Notes under the pieces: model-generated
The model's input: only the letters and a program-made list of their open reading frames with translations
Told to the model about the DNA's origin: nothing
The model's database searches: none
Shown: in pieces, positions 8,422-17,913 of the stretch
Layout of the letters: every line of letters begins with the position of its first letter
Numbering within the stretch: the stretch's first letter is position 1
Position numbers and translations under genes: made by a program
Assembly (NCBI RefSeq): GCF_023746615.1
Contig: NZ_CP082275.1
Coordinates: forward strand, 3,410,001-3,474,000
Length of the DNA: 64,000 bases
Direction: 5' to 3'
From: Grimontia kaedaensis
GTDB taxonomy: Bacteria; Pseudomonadota; Gammaproteobacteria; Enterobacterales; Vibrionaceae

Positions 8422-8447
8422 AGGTGTTGATGTAAAGGAGTCAGCTT

Positions 8448-8825
8448 ATGCAAGCAGTTAAAAGAATAAGCGTACTTGTTATCCCTGCCCTGTTTTTACT
8501 GGCAGCACCAGCCAGTGCCAACGACTTTCCGACCCTTGAGCGCGTGAAATATGTGCAGGAGTGTATGGCTTTGAAAGGCGGACCAACCTACGTGAACATG
8601 TATGGATGCAGCTGTGTGATTGACAAAATTGCCAGCCAAATGACCTTCGAAGAATACGTCCATGCCGATGCGTTCGTGCGTCTTCGCAACATGCGTGGAG
8701 AACGGGGCGGTTACTTCCGTTCGTCCAAAGACAGCCGCAGCGCGCGCAAAGGACTTCTGACCATTCGCGATGACGCCGAGCACGAGTGCTTTGTGTCCCA
8801 GCAAGTCACCGCAGCTGCCAAGTAG
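8448..8825 (+). CDS. Small secreted four-cysteine protein of the xoxF cluster
   Basis: 125 residues with a clear signal peptide (ALFLLAAPASAN). The mature part has four cysteines, C39, C54, C56 and C114, with a CSC pair; there is no CXXCH heme motif. The spacing could form two disulfides or bind a metal such as copper. I do not recognise a named family. AAAGGAG is 8 bases before the ATG. It lies between the blue copper gene and the XoxJ-like gene with short gaps, so it is likely co-expressed and periplasmic. Confidence 0.7.
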   Translation: MQAVKRISVLVIPALFLLAAPASANDFPTLERVKYVQECMALKGGPTYVNMYGCSCVIDKIASQMTFEEYVHADAFVRLRNMRGERGGYFRSSKDSRSARKGLLTIRDDAEHECFVSQQVTAAAK

Positions 8826-8834
8826 GAGGTCAGC

Positions 8835-9704
8835 ATGAAGTCTTTGTTTTCGCTTTTTGTCATATCGCTCTCACTGGCGTTCACCAGTTCATCTCTCGCG
8901 GCAGAAAAATCCTTTCCATCCCCCCTGCCGGACAAACTCCGTGTCTGCGCAGATCCCAATAATTTGCCCTACTCCAACCGTGAGCAACAAGGATTCGAGA
9001 ATAAAATCGCAGAGCAACTTGGTGATTATTTCGGGCTCGATGTGGAATATGCCTGGTTTCCCCAGCGTATGGGCTTTATCCGTAACACGCTGAAGAACTG
9101 GTCTGATAATAACGGTCGCTTTGCCTGTGATTTGGTCATTGGTGTACCCGTTCAGTTTGACATTGCGGCCACCACCAAGCCCTATTACCGCTCAGCCTAT
9201 TCACTTCTTTTCAAAAAAGAAGGGGCGTTAGCAAAGGTAGATAGTCAACAGGCGATGGCTGATTTGCCAGCATCGGTGAAACAGTCATTAAAAGTGGCTG
9301 CCTTTGCGCCGTCCCCTGCGGTTTCATGGCTGCGTGAAAACGGTTTTAAAGATAATACCGAGTTTTTCCGCATCATGAACGGAGACCCGGAAGACTACCC
9401 AGGCAAGATGGTAAAACGGGTAGCGGATGGTGAGTACGATGTCCTGGTGATTTGGGGGCCTATTGCCGGTTATTTTGCCAAGAACCAGTCTGAAGTCACC
9501 GTCGTCCCGATGACCTCAGAAGGCAGTAAGGTGTTTGATTTCGCCATCTCGATGGGAGTGCGATACGGTGAGCGTCCGTGGAAAGAAACGGTCGAAATGG
9601 CAATGGATGCCAACGCTCCGCAAATTGCCATGATCCTTCAGGATTATGGCGTTCCTGTCGTAGAGGCATCATCCAAACCAAGGCGAGATGATGATGATGA
9701 TTGA
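8835..9704 (+). CDS. xoxJ: XoxJ/MoxJ-like quinoprotein-associated periplasmic binding protein
   Basis: 289 residues with a signal peptide (cleavage near SSLAA, residue 23) and a type 2 periplasmic-binding fold (LRVCADPNNLPYSN, then GFENKIAEQLGDYFGLDVEY). It matches quinoprotein dehydrogenase-associated putative ABC substrate-binding proteins, the MoxJ/XoxJ group. XoxJ is thought to help XoxF maturation or activation rather than import. AGGAGGT lies 4 bases before the ATG, and the gap to the previous gene is 9 bases. The gene ends in a run of five Asp codons whose GATGATGATG repeat supplies the start codons of the next gene. Confidence 0.85.
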   Translation: MKSLFSLFVISLSLAFTSSSLAAEKSFPSPLPDKLRVCADPNNLPYSNREQQGFENKIAEQLGDYFGLDVEYAWFPQRMGFIRNTLKNWSDNNGRFACDLVIGVPVQFDIAATTKPYYRSAYSLLFKKEGALAKVDSQQAMADLPASVKQSLKVAAFAPSPAVSWLRENGFKDNTEFFRIMNGDPEDYPGKMVKRVADGEYDVLVIWGPIAGYFAKNQSEVTVVPMTSEGSKVFDFAISMGVRYGERPWKETVEMAMDANAPQIAMILQDYGVPVVEASSKPRRDDDDD

Positions 9705-10245
9705 CCGCTATACGGGCAGCCTGACTGCCCGTTTTTTCTTGTCTACCCCCACAGCGCTCGTGATAACAGCGCTGTTTTTCAGTGCCTCCTCACTCTCCTC
9801 TGGTATTGCTGTCCTCAATTTTGAGCTTGCAGACTTAACCCAGGTCGACAACAACACTGAAGAAGTCATACGCACTGCCAGCCTAGCTCCAATGCTACGA
9901 AAGGCGCTGAATGGCGAACATGGATATGACACGGTACAGATTCCACTCGACGCCTATGAAAATGCCAATCAAGGGTTTGGTTACCTGTTTGAACATGCGG
10001 ACTCCGCTGCTGAACTTGGCGAGAGTCTTGGCGCTGACTGGATAGTCATCACCCGGCTCCATAAACCCAGCTTCCTGTTTTCCTATCTGATTGTTCAGGT
10101 CGTCAACGTGAAATCAAAGCTTGCTTACCCTGAACTGATTGTCGAAATCAAAGGCCAGCAAAGTGAATTGAATCAACGGGGCATCAAAAAACTTGCTGAG
10201 AAGATTCATAGCCAGATAAAGCGGTTATTACGAACCACACCTTAA
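9688..10245 (+). CDS. DUF2380/DUF3280-like protein of the xoxF cluster
   Basis: About 182-185 residues: hydrophobic N-terminus (ALVITALFFSASSLSSGIAV) acting as signal or anchor, then a domain with IAVLNFEL, ADSAAELGESLGADWIVITR and VQVVNVKS, resembling DUF2380/DUF3280 proteins seen in methylotroph dehydrogenase loci. Function unknown; the alternating beta/alpha pattern recalls proteins related to TolB N-terminal or CsgG domains. It overlaps xoxJ. Four in-frame ATGs (9688, 9691, 9694, 9697) make the exact start undecidable; AAGG at 9680 favours 9688 or 9691. Confidence 0.65.
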   Translation: MMMMIDRYTGSLTARFFLSTPTALVITALFFSASSLSSGIAVLNFELADLTQVDNNTEEVIRTASLAPMLRKALNGEHGYDTVQIPLDAYENANQGFGYLFEHADSAAELGESLGADWIVITRLHKPSFLFSYLIVQVVNVKSKLAYPELIVEIKGQQSELNQRGIKKLAEKIHSQIKRLLRTTP

Positions 10246-10347
10246 TGGGCCTCAGAACTGATGTTTCTGGCTTTACCGCATGTAAACCATTTTACGCCAG
10301 ACACGGAGCGTACTTTCGAAAATTACTGACTCGTCACGAGCGGCAAT

Positions 10348-10380
10348 AAAAAAGCGATGCTAGATAGCATCGCTTTTTTC
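10348..10380. terminator. Bidirectional terminator between the xoxF block and cysH
   Basis: Perfect stem AAAAGCGATGCTA/TAGCATCGCTTTT with a two-base loop and A/T flanks, between converging operons. Confidence 0.92.
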
Positions 10381-10396
10381 GTTCTGTTTGGGCGTT

Positions 10397-11155
10397 TTAA
10401 ATGCCCGCGCCGTCGCTCACATCGTCTTCATGCAGACCACATTCGCGCTTTAGGCCGAAGAAGCGGGTTTCTTCTTCTGACATGCCATCTTCCAGCTTAC
10501 GGGTGGTATGCACATCACCCACAGACACATAACCTTGATCCCACAATGGATGATACGGCAGGTCATATTCTTTCAGGTAGTAGTGCACGTCTTTGTTCGT
10601 CCAATCGATGACTGGCAGGAACTTAAACACACCGTTCTGGATACCCAGAATAGGCAGAGTCTGACGTGAACTGGACTGGTCGCGGCGAAGGCCAGAGAAC
10701 CAGGTGCCAACGTTCAGCTCGTCCAGCGCACGGCGCATTGGCTCCACCTTATTCAGGCGGTTGTAGCGCTCGATGCCTTCGACACCTTGCTCCCAAAGCT
10801 TACCGTACTGCGCTTCCTGCCATGCTGAGCTCTGCTCTGCGCGGTAGACGCGAAGGTCGAGTTTCAGGCGCGCTGTCAGTTCATCAATAAACTGATAGGT
10901 TTCCGGGAACAGGTAGCCAGTGTCAGTCAGGATAACCGGAGTGTCCGGCTTTTCCTGTGTCACCAGGTGCAGCATCACCGCCGCCTGAATACCAAAGCTT
11001 GATGACAGGGCGAACTCGCCCTGCAGGTTTTCCAACGCCCAGCGAACCCGCTCCTGCGCTGACATGCTTTCAAGCTCAGCATTAATTGGCGCTAGTTCTA
11101 AAATTTGCTCAGCCTTAGTGCGGCCAAGCAGATCGGACAGTTGAAACTTAGGCAT
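10397..11155 (-). CDS. cysH: Phosphoadenylyl-sulfate (PAPS) reductase CysH
   Basis: 252 residues. Reduces PAPS to sulfite with thioredoxin or glutaredoxin, the step before sulfite reductase. Visible are the PP-loop region (FALSSSFGIQAAVMLHL), the substrate loop SGLRRDQSSSR and the C-terminal catalytic ECGLH. It lacks the extra cysteine pairs of the iron-sulfur APS-reductase type, so it is the PAPS type. Third gene of cysJIH; its start overlaps the cysI stop by 8 bases. Confidence 0.97.
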   Translation of the reverse strand: MPKFQLSDLLGRTKAEQILELAPINAELESMSAQERVRWALENLQGEFALSSSFGIQAAVMLHLVTQEKPDTPVILTDTGYLFPETYQFIDELTARLKLDLRVYRAEQSSAWQEAQYGKLWEQGVEGIERYNRLNKVEPMRRALDELNVGTWFSGLRRDQSSSRQTLPILGIQNGVFKFLPVIDWTNKDVHYYLKEYDLPYHPLWDQGYVSVGDVHTTRKLEDGMSEEETRFFGLKRECGLHEDDVSDGAGI

Positions 11156-12866
11156 AGAAATCCCTCTTAGAGACTTTCACTTCCGCAATAATGCCAGCGC
11201 GGATAACAAAATCACCGAAGCCTTCGCCGTCGTTGCGCTCGGTTGCCCAGCGGCCAACAAGCGCATCGATCTCTTCCAGGATCTGTGCGTCGGTAATGTT
11301 CTCTTTATACATTTTAGGCACGCGGGTACCTTCACGGTTACCACCCAGGTGCAGGTTGTATCGACCCGGCGCTTTACCCACCAGACCAATTTCAGCCAGC
11401 ATCGCGCGGCCACAACCGTTTGGACAGCCAGTGACACGGAAGATGATGTGATCATCACCTACGCCGTGCTTCTCCAGCACGCTTTCAATCTCGGTCACAA
11501 AGCCCGGCAGGAAGCGCTCTGCTTCAGCCATCGCCAACGGACAGGTTGGGAAAGCCACACACGCCATCGAGTTCTTACGCTGCTCGCTTACGCCGTCATC
11601 CATCAGGCCGTGCTCACGGGCAATCTTCTCGATTTTCGCCTTGTTAGACTTGGACACACCCGCGATGATCAGGTTCTGGTTAGCGGTCATGCGGAAATCA
11701 CCCTTGTGGATTTTCGCAATCTCAGCCACACCGGTTTTCAGCGGCTTGCCTGGGTAATCCAGTAAGCGACCGTTTTCGATAAACAGCGCTAGGTGGTGCT
11801 TACCGTCGATGCCTTCAACCCAACCCAGACGGTCACCACGGTCAGTGAACTCGTACGGACGGCTTGCTTGGAACTTCACGTCTGCGCGCTTTTCCACTTC
11901 CGCTTTGAACACGTCAGTGCCAACGCGATCCAGTGTGTATTTAGTCTTCGCATTCTTACGGTTAGAACGGTTACCCCAGTCACGCTGTGTGGTCACAACC
12001 GCTGCCGCGACATCCAACGTTTTATCCAGCGGGATAAAGCCCAGATCGTCCGCTTTACGCGGATAAGTGCTGGTGTCACCGTGGGTCATTGCAAGGCCAC
12101 CACCGACCAGTACGTTAAAACCAACCAGCTTGCCATTATCTGCAATCGCCACAAAGTTCAGGTCGTTTGCATGCACATCCACATCATTTTGCGGTGGGAT
12201 CACGACAGTGGTTTTAAATTTACGTGGCAGGTAGTTGGAACCCAGGATAGGTTCTTCATCCTGATGTCCTTCTACCTTCTCACCGTCCAGCCAGATTTCC
12301 GCGTAAGCGCGGGTTTTTGGCAGAAGGTGCTCACTAATCTTGGCTGCCCACTCGTAGGCTTCCTGATGCAGCTCAGATTCCACAGGATTCGTGGTACACA
12401 GCACGTTACGGTTCACGTCACCCGCTGTTGCTATGGAATCGATACCGATTTTGTTCAGCGTCTGGTGCATCAGCTTGATGTTTGGTTTCAACACACCGTG
12501 GAACTGGAACGTCTGGCGCGTAGTCAGACGGATACTGCCGTACATGGTGTGTTCTGTCGCGAACTCATCAATCGCCAGCCACTGTTTTGGCGTGATAATA
12601 CCGCCTGGCATACGGGCACGCAGCATCACATTGTGCAGTGGCTCCAGCTTCTGCTTTTGACGCTCAGCGCGGATATCACGGTCGTCCTGCTGATACATGC
12701 CGTGGAATCGGATCAGCTGGAAGTTGTCTGCGGTAAAACCACCTGTCACTGGATCAGACAGATCCTGCTCGATAGTGCCGCGAAGAAAATCACTTTCGCG
12801 CTTCAGACGTTCGTTATCTGACAATGGGCCCAGCTCTTGGCCCAACACGACTTGCTTGTCACTCAT
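11148..12866 (-). CDS. cysI: Sulfite reductase (NADPH) hemoprotein beta subunit CysI
   Basis: 572 residues. Siroheme and [4Fe-4S] subunit that reduces sulfite to sulfide with six electrons from CysJ. The cluster cysteines are in CVAFPTCPLA and RVTGCPNGCGRAM. Duplicated sulfite-reductase ferredoxin-like and siroheme domains are in the normal order (RLTTRQTFQFHG, VLVGGGLAM). Its start overlaps the last base of cysJ, showing translational coupling. A 342-codon open frame on the other strand is only an antisense shadow. Confidence 0.98.
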   Translation of the reverse strand: MSDKQVVLGQELGPLSDNERLKRESDFLRGTIEQDLSDPVTGGFTADNFQLIRFHGMYQQDDRDIRAERQKQKLEPLHNVMLRARMPGGIITPKQWLAIDEFATEHTMYGSIRLTTRQTFQFHGVLKPNIKLMHQTLNKIGIDSIATAGDVNRNVLCTTNPVESELHQEAYEWAAKISEHLLPKTRAYAEIWLDGEKVEGHQDEEPILGSNYLPRKFKTTVVIPPQNDVDVHANDLNFVAIADNGKLVGFNVLVGGGLAMTHGDTSTYPRKADDLGFIPLDKTLDVAAAVVTTQRDWGNRSNRKNAKTKYTLDRVGTDVFKAEVEKRADVKFQASRPYEFTDRGDRLGWVEGIDGKHHLALFIENGRLLDYPGKPLKTGVAEIAKIHKGDFRMTANQNLIIAGVSKSNKAKIEKIAREHGLMDDGVSEQRKNSMACVAFPTCPLAMAEAERFLPGFVTEIESVLEKHGVGDDHIIFRVTGCPNGCGRAMLAEIGLVGKAPGRYNLHLGGNREGTRVPKMYKENITDAQILEEIDALVGRWATERNDGEGFGDFVIRAGIIAEVKVSKRDFYA

Positions 12867-14689
12867 TAATACACATCCTTTTGATAGCGCTTCGCCTTAC
12901 GCAGTTCGTTCAAATAGTTTTCTGCGTCTTCTCGGCTCTTACCGCCCTGCTCCTGGGCAACCGTAATCAATGCTTCATGAACGTCTTTGGCCATGTAGGT
13001 CGCGTCACCACAGATGTAGAGGTAAGCACCGTCTTGCAGCCATTGCCATACTTCTTTGCCTTGCTCGACAATCTTATGCTGAACATACACTTTCTCAGCT
13101 TGATCGCGGCTAAAGGCGAGGTCGATTTTGCTCAGCAGACCGTCTTTGAGGAATTTCTGCCACTCGACTTGATACAGGAAGTCTTGGGTGAAGGTACGGT
13201 CGCCAAAGAACAACCAGTTCTTACCTTCTGCACCACGGGCATCACGCTCTTGCATGAAGGCACGGAATGGCGCAATACCTGTACCTGGGCCGACCATGAT
13301 GACAGGTGCCTTGTCGTCTGCTGGCAGTTTAAAGTTGTTATTGTGTTCGATGAACACTTTCACAGACTCTGCGTCTTCAGCACGTTGCGACAGGAAGCCT
13401 GATGCACCACCAAAACGGGTGTTGTCACCGTTTTGGAATTCCACCAGACCCACAGTCAGGTGCACTTCTTCACCCACTTCTTCCTGGCTTGAAGCAATCG
13501 AGTACAAGCGAGGCGTCAGCTTACGAAGCAGACCAGCCAGTTGCTCAGCGGTCAGCTTGGTTTTCTTCTCGCCCAGCACGTCAACCACTTGGGTGTTGTT
13601 GGCGTATTGGCGCAGCTTGTCTTTGTCTTCTGCGAGCTTTTGCAGTTTTTTGCTGCCAGAAAGTTCTGCAATCGCAGCCACTTGTTGCGGGTTCGCTGCA
13701 GTGATTTCGAACTTCTCGATCAACGCTTGGCGCAGTGGAAGGGATTCACCCGCCACTTCAACCGTTTCATCACCTGTCAGACCCACTTTCGCGAGGATTT
13801 CATCAGCAAGTTCAGGACTATTGGTGTAGTAAACACCCAGGGCATCGCCCGGCTGGTAAGTCAGACCTGACTCACCCAAATCGATTTCGATATGGCGAAC
13901 GTCTTTGCCTGAATCACGGCCAGTGATCTTCTGGTTTGCTACCAACTCTGCCGCATAAGGGTTTTGCTTGTTATAGGCAGAAGCCGCGCCTGCAGTGGTG
14001 GCTGCGTGCAGTGGCACAACCACTTCATCTTCACCACCGCCAATGGTTTCTTTCACTTTCGCCAGAACGTCGCTGCTCCAGCTTTCTGCTTCTGCTTCGT
14101 AATCCACGTCGCAGTCAACACGCGGTGCGATAGCTTTCGCGCCCAGCTTAGACAGGTAAGTGTCGAAGTCTTTACCGGTCTGGCAGAAGAACTCGTAGCT
14201 TGAATCACCCAAGCCCAACACCGCGTATTGCAGTTTGTCGAGTTTCGGCGCTTTCTTTGATTGCAGGAATTCGTGCAGGGAAATCGCATTATCTGGCGGC
14301 TCGCCTTCACCGTTGGTCGACGCCACGATGATAAGGTGCGTTTCTTTCGCCAGGTCACGCGGTTTGTAGTCATCTGCTGAATACAGAGAAACCTCTACGC
14401 CATCCGCCTTGGCTTTTGCTTCCAAAGCTTCCGCCACGCCTTTTGCGTTTCCGGTTTGAGAGGCATAAATGATAGTCAGCTTACCCGCAGGTTTCGCCGC
14501 AGTGGCAACCGCTTGGGCAAGAGGTTGAGGGTTAGCACCCGCTGCCGCCGGAGTTTGGCTCAAACCCCAGAAATAACCGCTGATCCAAGCCAGCTGTTGT
14601 GGCGACAACTCTGCCACGGCCTGCTGCAGTTGGCCGATCTGCTGGTCATTAAGCGGACTCGCCAGCGCAGAAAGTTCCTTGAGTAACAT
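12866..14689 (-). CDS. cysJ: Sulfite reductase (NADPH) flavoprotein alpha subunit CysJ
   Basis: 607 residues. Takes electrons from NADPH through FAD and FMN to CysI. Order: N-terminal linker; flavodoxin-like FMN domain (IIYASQTGNAKGVAEALEAK, residues about 74-220); FAD-binding connecting domain (RLYSIASSQEEVGEEVHLTV); NADPH-binding domain (GPGTGIAPFRAFMQERDARG, then YICGDATYMAKDV); and the terminal Tyr (KDVY) that stacks on FAD. First gene of the operon. The 242-base region upstream (14690-14931) should hold the promoter and CysB sites; it is AT-rich near 14730-14780 but I could not fix exact sites. Confidence 0.98.
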   Translation of the reverse strand: MLLKELSALASPLNDQQIGQLQQAVAELSPQQLAWISGYFWGLSQTPAAAGANPQPLAQAVATAAKPAGKLTIIYASQTGNAKGVAEALEAKAKADGVEVSLYSADDYKPRDLAKETHLIIVASTNGEGEPPDNAISLHEFLQSKKAPKLDKLQYAVLGLGDSSYEFFCQTGKDFDTYLSKLGAKAIAPRVDCDVDYEAEAESWSSDVLAKVKETIGGGEDEVVVPLHAATTAGAASAYNKQNPYAAELVANQKITGRDSGKDVRHIEIDLGESGLTYQPGDALGVYYTNSPELADEILAKVGLTGDETVEVAGESLPLRQALIEKFEITAANPQQVAAIAELSGSKKLQKLAEDKDKLRQYANNTQVVDVLGEKKTKLTAEQLAGLLRKLTPRLYSIASSQEEVGEEVHLTVGLVEFQNGDNTRFGGASGFLSQRAEDAESVKVFIEHNNNFKLPADDKAPVIMVGPGTGIAPFRAFMQERDARGAEGKNWLFFGDRTFTQDFLYQVEWQKFLKDGLLSKIDLAFSRDQAEKVYVQHKIVEQGKEVWQWLQDGAYLYICGDATYMAKDVHEALITVAQEQGGKSREDAENYLNELRKAKRYQKDVY

Positions 14690-14931
14690 GTCACGACATT
14701 CCTTTATTATTGCGTGAGCATAGATTAGCTATTCGCCGTAATAACTAGAAAGAATAGAAATGCATGTTTTATAACCTTGCGTTAGATCACACAGGTATAA
14801 GGAATGATGCCTGAAAGCTGAATAACTGAGATCACTACAAAATCACAGCAAGCCACACACCCAGCCTACAGCCGGGTGATTCCGGAAAGAACTTAAGCAA
14901 AAGATTTTTGCAGGAAGGGAAGGCCGTGCGC

Positions 14932-15162
14932 TTAGGCGTCGACGATTCTCACTTGGTGAAAGCCAATGTCCAACGCGTTTTCAGTGGCCATATCGACATC
15001 ACCGAAGCATTGTTCAATGCCGTTGCCATCCGTTAAAGGTACCAATCCGCCACGGGCATGACGGAATTCAACAATCCAACCATCACTGGACAGTGATGGC
15101 TCTACCACGGCTTCGACTAACATTTGCTGGGAATAGAGATTACGAAGTTCTGATTTTGTCAT
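14932..15162 (-). CDS. Conserved small protein of unknown function
   Basis: 76 residues, no signal peptide or membrane segment, no recognised domain. Readable stretches are MTKSELRNLYSQQMLVEAVV, SSDGWIVEFRHARGGLVPLT and ALDIGFHQVRIVDA; the pattern suggests a small alpha/beta protein. I chose the ATG at 15162 because AGGAAAG is 6 bases upstream; another ATG lies 8 codons earlier. It sits alone between cysJ and the histidine-kinase block. No function can be given. Confidence 0.7.
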   Translation of the reverse strand: MTKSELRNLYSQQMLVEAVVEPSLSSDGWIVEFRHARGGLVPLTDGNGIEQCFGDVDMATENALDIGFHQVRIVDA

Positions 15163-15279
15163 CGCACTTTCCTGCTGCTTTGCCAAATCAACGCGTTACG
15201 TCGAAACAAACGTAACAATAACCACACGTTTCGTTAGGAAAAGCATAGACCCGCACCGTACGATGTGCCACAGCGGGAT

Positions 15280-17910
15280 CTATCGATTGTGAGACGCTCC
15301 CACTCTCGCAGGAATGGGATCTGCCTGATCGCCCGTGAGAAGGTGCACCATGGTCATTTTCAGACGCATTGGCGAGACCGGTTTGTGCATCACCAAATAG
15401 CCGCAATCCCGCGCCTGATGCTGAAGTTCTTCACTGCGGTTGGCAGTGACAATCACAGTAGGTACTTTCTGCATACGTTGCTGGTTGATGGATTTTGCCA
15501 GCGACAATCCTGTCATGCCGTTATCGAGGTGATAATCAGCAATCAACAGCTCAACAGGGCTCTGCACTGTGTCGCAGCTGATTTGCAGCTCTTCAAGGGA
15601 ACCCGCGCAGGTCACTTCACAGCCCCAACGTTGCAGTAATTCTTCCATCGCGCGACAGATGTTCGGATCGTTATCAATGACCCAGACCCGCGTACCTTGA
15701 AGCACCACGCTGTTATCAGAAACCAGTGATTCGACGTTACGGATACTTTGTGTCTCCGGTCTGCCATAAGGCACCAACACAGAGAATCGCGAACCTTCGC
15801 CCGGTACAGAATCTACCGTTACCGTATGCCCCAGCACACTGGCAATCTTGTCTACAATCGCCAGCCCTAAACCAAGCTGGGTATGGCTTTCATCCTGCTT
15901 AGCGGTTAAGCGTTTGAACTCCTGGAAAATCTCATTCTTTTTGTCTTCAGGAATACCAACCCCTGTATCCAGCACCTCGATGCGAAGCCCCTCTTTGCAG
16001 CGGCGACTACCCAACAAAATCTTCCCGCTCGGTGTGTAACGAAGGGCATTGGTCATCAGATTACGGACAATCCTCGCCAGCAATTGTGAGTCGGTATAAA
16101 CGTAGGACGAGCTATGCACATAGCGCACTTCTACACTGGTACCTTCCGCTGCATGACTGAAATCATCCGCAATGTTATCGAGCAGATCGCTGACCGGAAA
16201 AGACTGCTTGTCAGCCCGCACCACTCCGGCATCCAGCTTGGAGATATCCACCAGCGTGGTGATAAGGGACTCAACATCTTCCAGCGAGTGCGCCAATGAG
16301 CTAACCAGTTTTCTCGCGGATGGCGACATACGATGGCTCAGCAGAGAACCGAGATAGAGCTGCGCGGCATTCAGCGGTTGCAGCAAATCGTGACTGATCG
16401 CGGCAAGAAACTTGGTTTTGGAGAGGTTTGCCCGTTCGGCTTCTTTCTTGGTTTCCAGCAGACGCTCTTGGATAACGCGACGCTCTTCCACTTCACCCTG
16501 AAGCTGATCATTCAATGTTTGCAGCTGCGCCGTTCGCTCCTGAACGCGTAGCTCCATGGTTTGATAGGCCTGCTCAAGCTCTTCGGCGTTTTGTTTGCGT
16601 TCGGTGATGTCCCAATTGAGTACAAACAGTCCGGTAATGTTTCCGTTCGAAGCCTGGTTCGGCACATAGCTTTTCACCACATAGCGTGCGTCACCAGATG
16701 CATTAAACTCTTCGATTTCAAACACCACAGACTCACCATCAAGCGCACGCTCGACGTAAGGGCGCAACGCCTCAAACGTTGATGAACGGCGGGATACCGA
16801 GATATGTTTACCAATCAGCTCACCCCGCGGAAAGCCGTACCATTCATCATAGGCACGGTTTGTGAATTGGTAGTGAAGGTCATCGCCAACATAAGCAATC
16901 AGTGCTGGCACGTTATCAGTGATTAGCCTTAGCCACTGTTCGGTTTCACGTAATTCTTTCGCGTCGAGATACCGCTGGGTGATGTCGGTGTAGGTGTTGA
17001 CGTAACCCTGATCTTCCATCGCGTGGCTACGCACCTCAATCACGCGGCCATCGGGCAGGGTTTGCACCCGAATCCCTTCCGGCGGACGAATTCCCCCACG
17101 GCCAATACGCCAAAGCGTCACCGGTGACTCTTCGGTCAGAGGTTCAATCTGCGCCCCAATCAATCGGGATTGTTCAAAGCCACTCATATCGAGGAAACGC
17201 TGATTGAATACCTGCACTTCACCGCTTTCACTGACCATCAACACACCCTGCGACAGGTTGTCCACCATGTTCTGCAGAATGCGGCTTTTCTCCGCCATTG
17301 CCGCTTCAAAGCGCGCAGTCTCCGCCAGTTTCAGCTGGGTAATGTCTGAATACAGCATTACCACGCCCCCATCACTGGTTCGGCGTTCCTTGATTTGCAG
17401 CCAGCGGCCATTTTGCAACTTCAGGGTATGGCCATTGCGGTTGCCCGCGACTTCACGCACGATCAGACCACGATCTCTAGCGAGTTGCTGGATTTTTTCT
17501 GGCGTCAGAGATGGCGTGTTGAGGGAAATGGCATTGTCCTGCCAATAGCGTTGAAAGCGGCTGTTCGAATACACCAGTTCGCGGTTAGGGTCATAAAGTG
17601 CGAAACCGTCTGAGATAGACTCAATAGCATCGATAAAGCGCTGGTGCGCCTGCTCGGCATGTTGGTTGGCCTGCGTTAACTGGCGGTTGGTGGACTCAAT
17701 GGAGTGGAGCGCGTGATTAAGCTCTTCAGTTTTCTCGCGCACCTGATCGGCGAGCACCACGGAGTGCTGAAATGCCCCCCAGGCGTCTACCTGACCGCTG
17801 CCACCTTGCTCAACCCTTTTTACCAAGGCATCAATCATCTTTTTCTGGCGCGCGTTTTCTTCCTTGAGCGCAGCGAGCTGCTGTTCTAGCGACAAGTCCT
17901 TTTCAGCCAC
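15280..17910 (-). CDS. Hybrid PAS sensor histidine kinase/response regulator (ErcS'/NahK-like)
   Basis: 876 residues, soluble (no membrane helix). Order: coiled coil (1-90); three PAS domains (about 92-192, 210-312, 325-437); a second coiled coil; HisKA with phosphorylated H507 (AISHDLLQPLN); HATPase with N-box NLMTNALRYTP and DTGVGIP, GLGLAI; and a receiver with D792 (LIADYHLDNG). The architecture matches P. aeruginosa ErcS'/NahK, which sits next to a FIST gene and acts in ethanol-oxidation control. The start is GTG, 3 bases after the FIST stop. Likely partner: the LuxR-type regulator at 19430 (inference). Confidence 0.9.
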   Translation of the reverse strand: MAEKDLSLEQQLAALKEENARQKKMIDALVKRVEQGGSGQVDAWGAFQHSVVLADQVREKTEELNHALHSIESTNRQLTQANQHAEQAHQRFIDAIESISDGFALYDPNRELVYSNSRFQRYWQDNAISLNTPSLTPEKIQQLARDRGLIVREVAGNRNGHTLKLQNGRWLQIKERRTSDGGVVMLYSDITQLKLAETARFEAAMAEKSRILQNMVDNLSQGVLMVSESGEVQVFNQRFLDMSGFEQSRLIGAQIEPLTEESPVTLWRIGRGGIRPPEGIRVQTLPDGRVIEVRSHAMEDQGYVNTYTDITQRYLDAKELRETEQWLRLITDNVPALIAYVGDDLHYQFTNRAYDEWYGFPRGELIGKHISVSRRSSTFEALRPYVERALDGESVVFEIEEFNASGDARYVVKSYVPNQASNGNITGLFVLNWDITERKQNAEELEQAYQTMELRVQERTAQLQTLNDQLQGEVEERRVIQERLLETKKEAERANLSKTKFLAAISHDLLQPLNAAQLYLGSLLSHRMSPSARKLVSSLAHSLEDVESLITTLVDISKLDAGVVRADKQSFPVSDLLDNIADDFSHAAEGTSVEVRYVHSSSYVYTDSQLLARIVRNLMTNALRYTPSGKILLGSRRCKEGLRIEVLDTGVGIPEDKKNEIFQEFKRLTAKQDESHTQLGLGLAIVDKIASVLGHTVTVDSVPGEGSRFSVLVPYGRPETQSIRNVESLVSDNSVVLQGTRVWVIDNDPNICRAMEELLQRWGCEVTCAGSLEELQISCDTVQSPVELLIADYHLDNGMTGLSLAKSINQQRMQKVPTVIVTANRSEELQHQARDCGYLVMHKPVSPMRLKMTMVHLLTGDQADPIPARVGASHNR

Positions 17911-17913
17911 TGA

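Noticed and set aside
8448..8825. Small cysteine protein of the xoxF cluster as a missing XoxG cytochrome
   Set aside because: No CXXCH motif anywhere in the protein.
11793..12821. 342-codon open frame opposite cysI
   Set aside because: Antisense to a well-conserved gene, no family similarity and no ribosome site; a shadow of codon bias.
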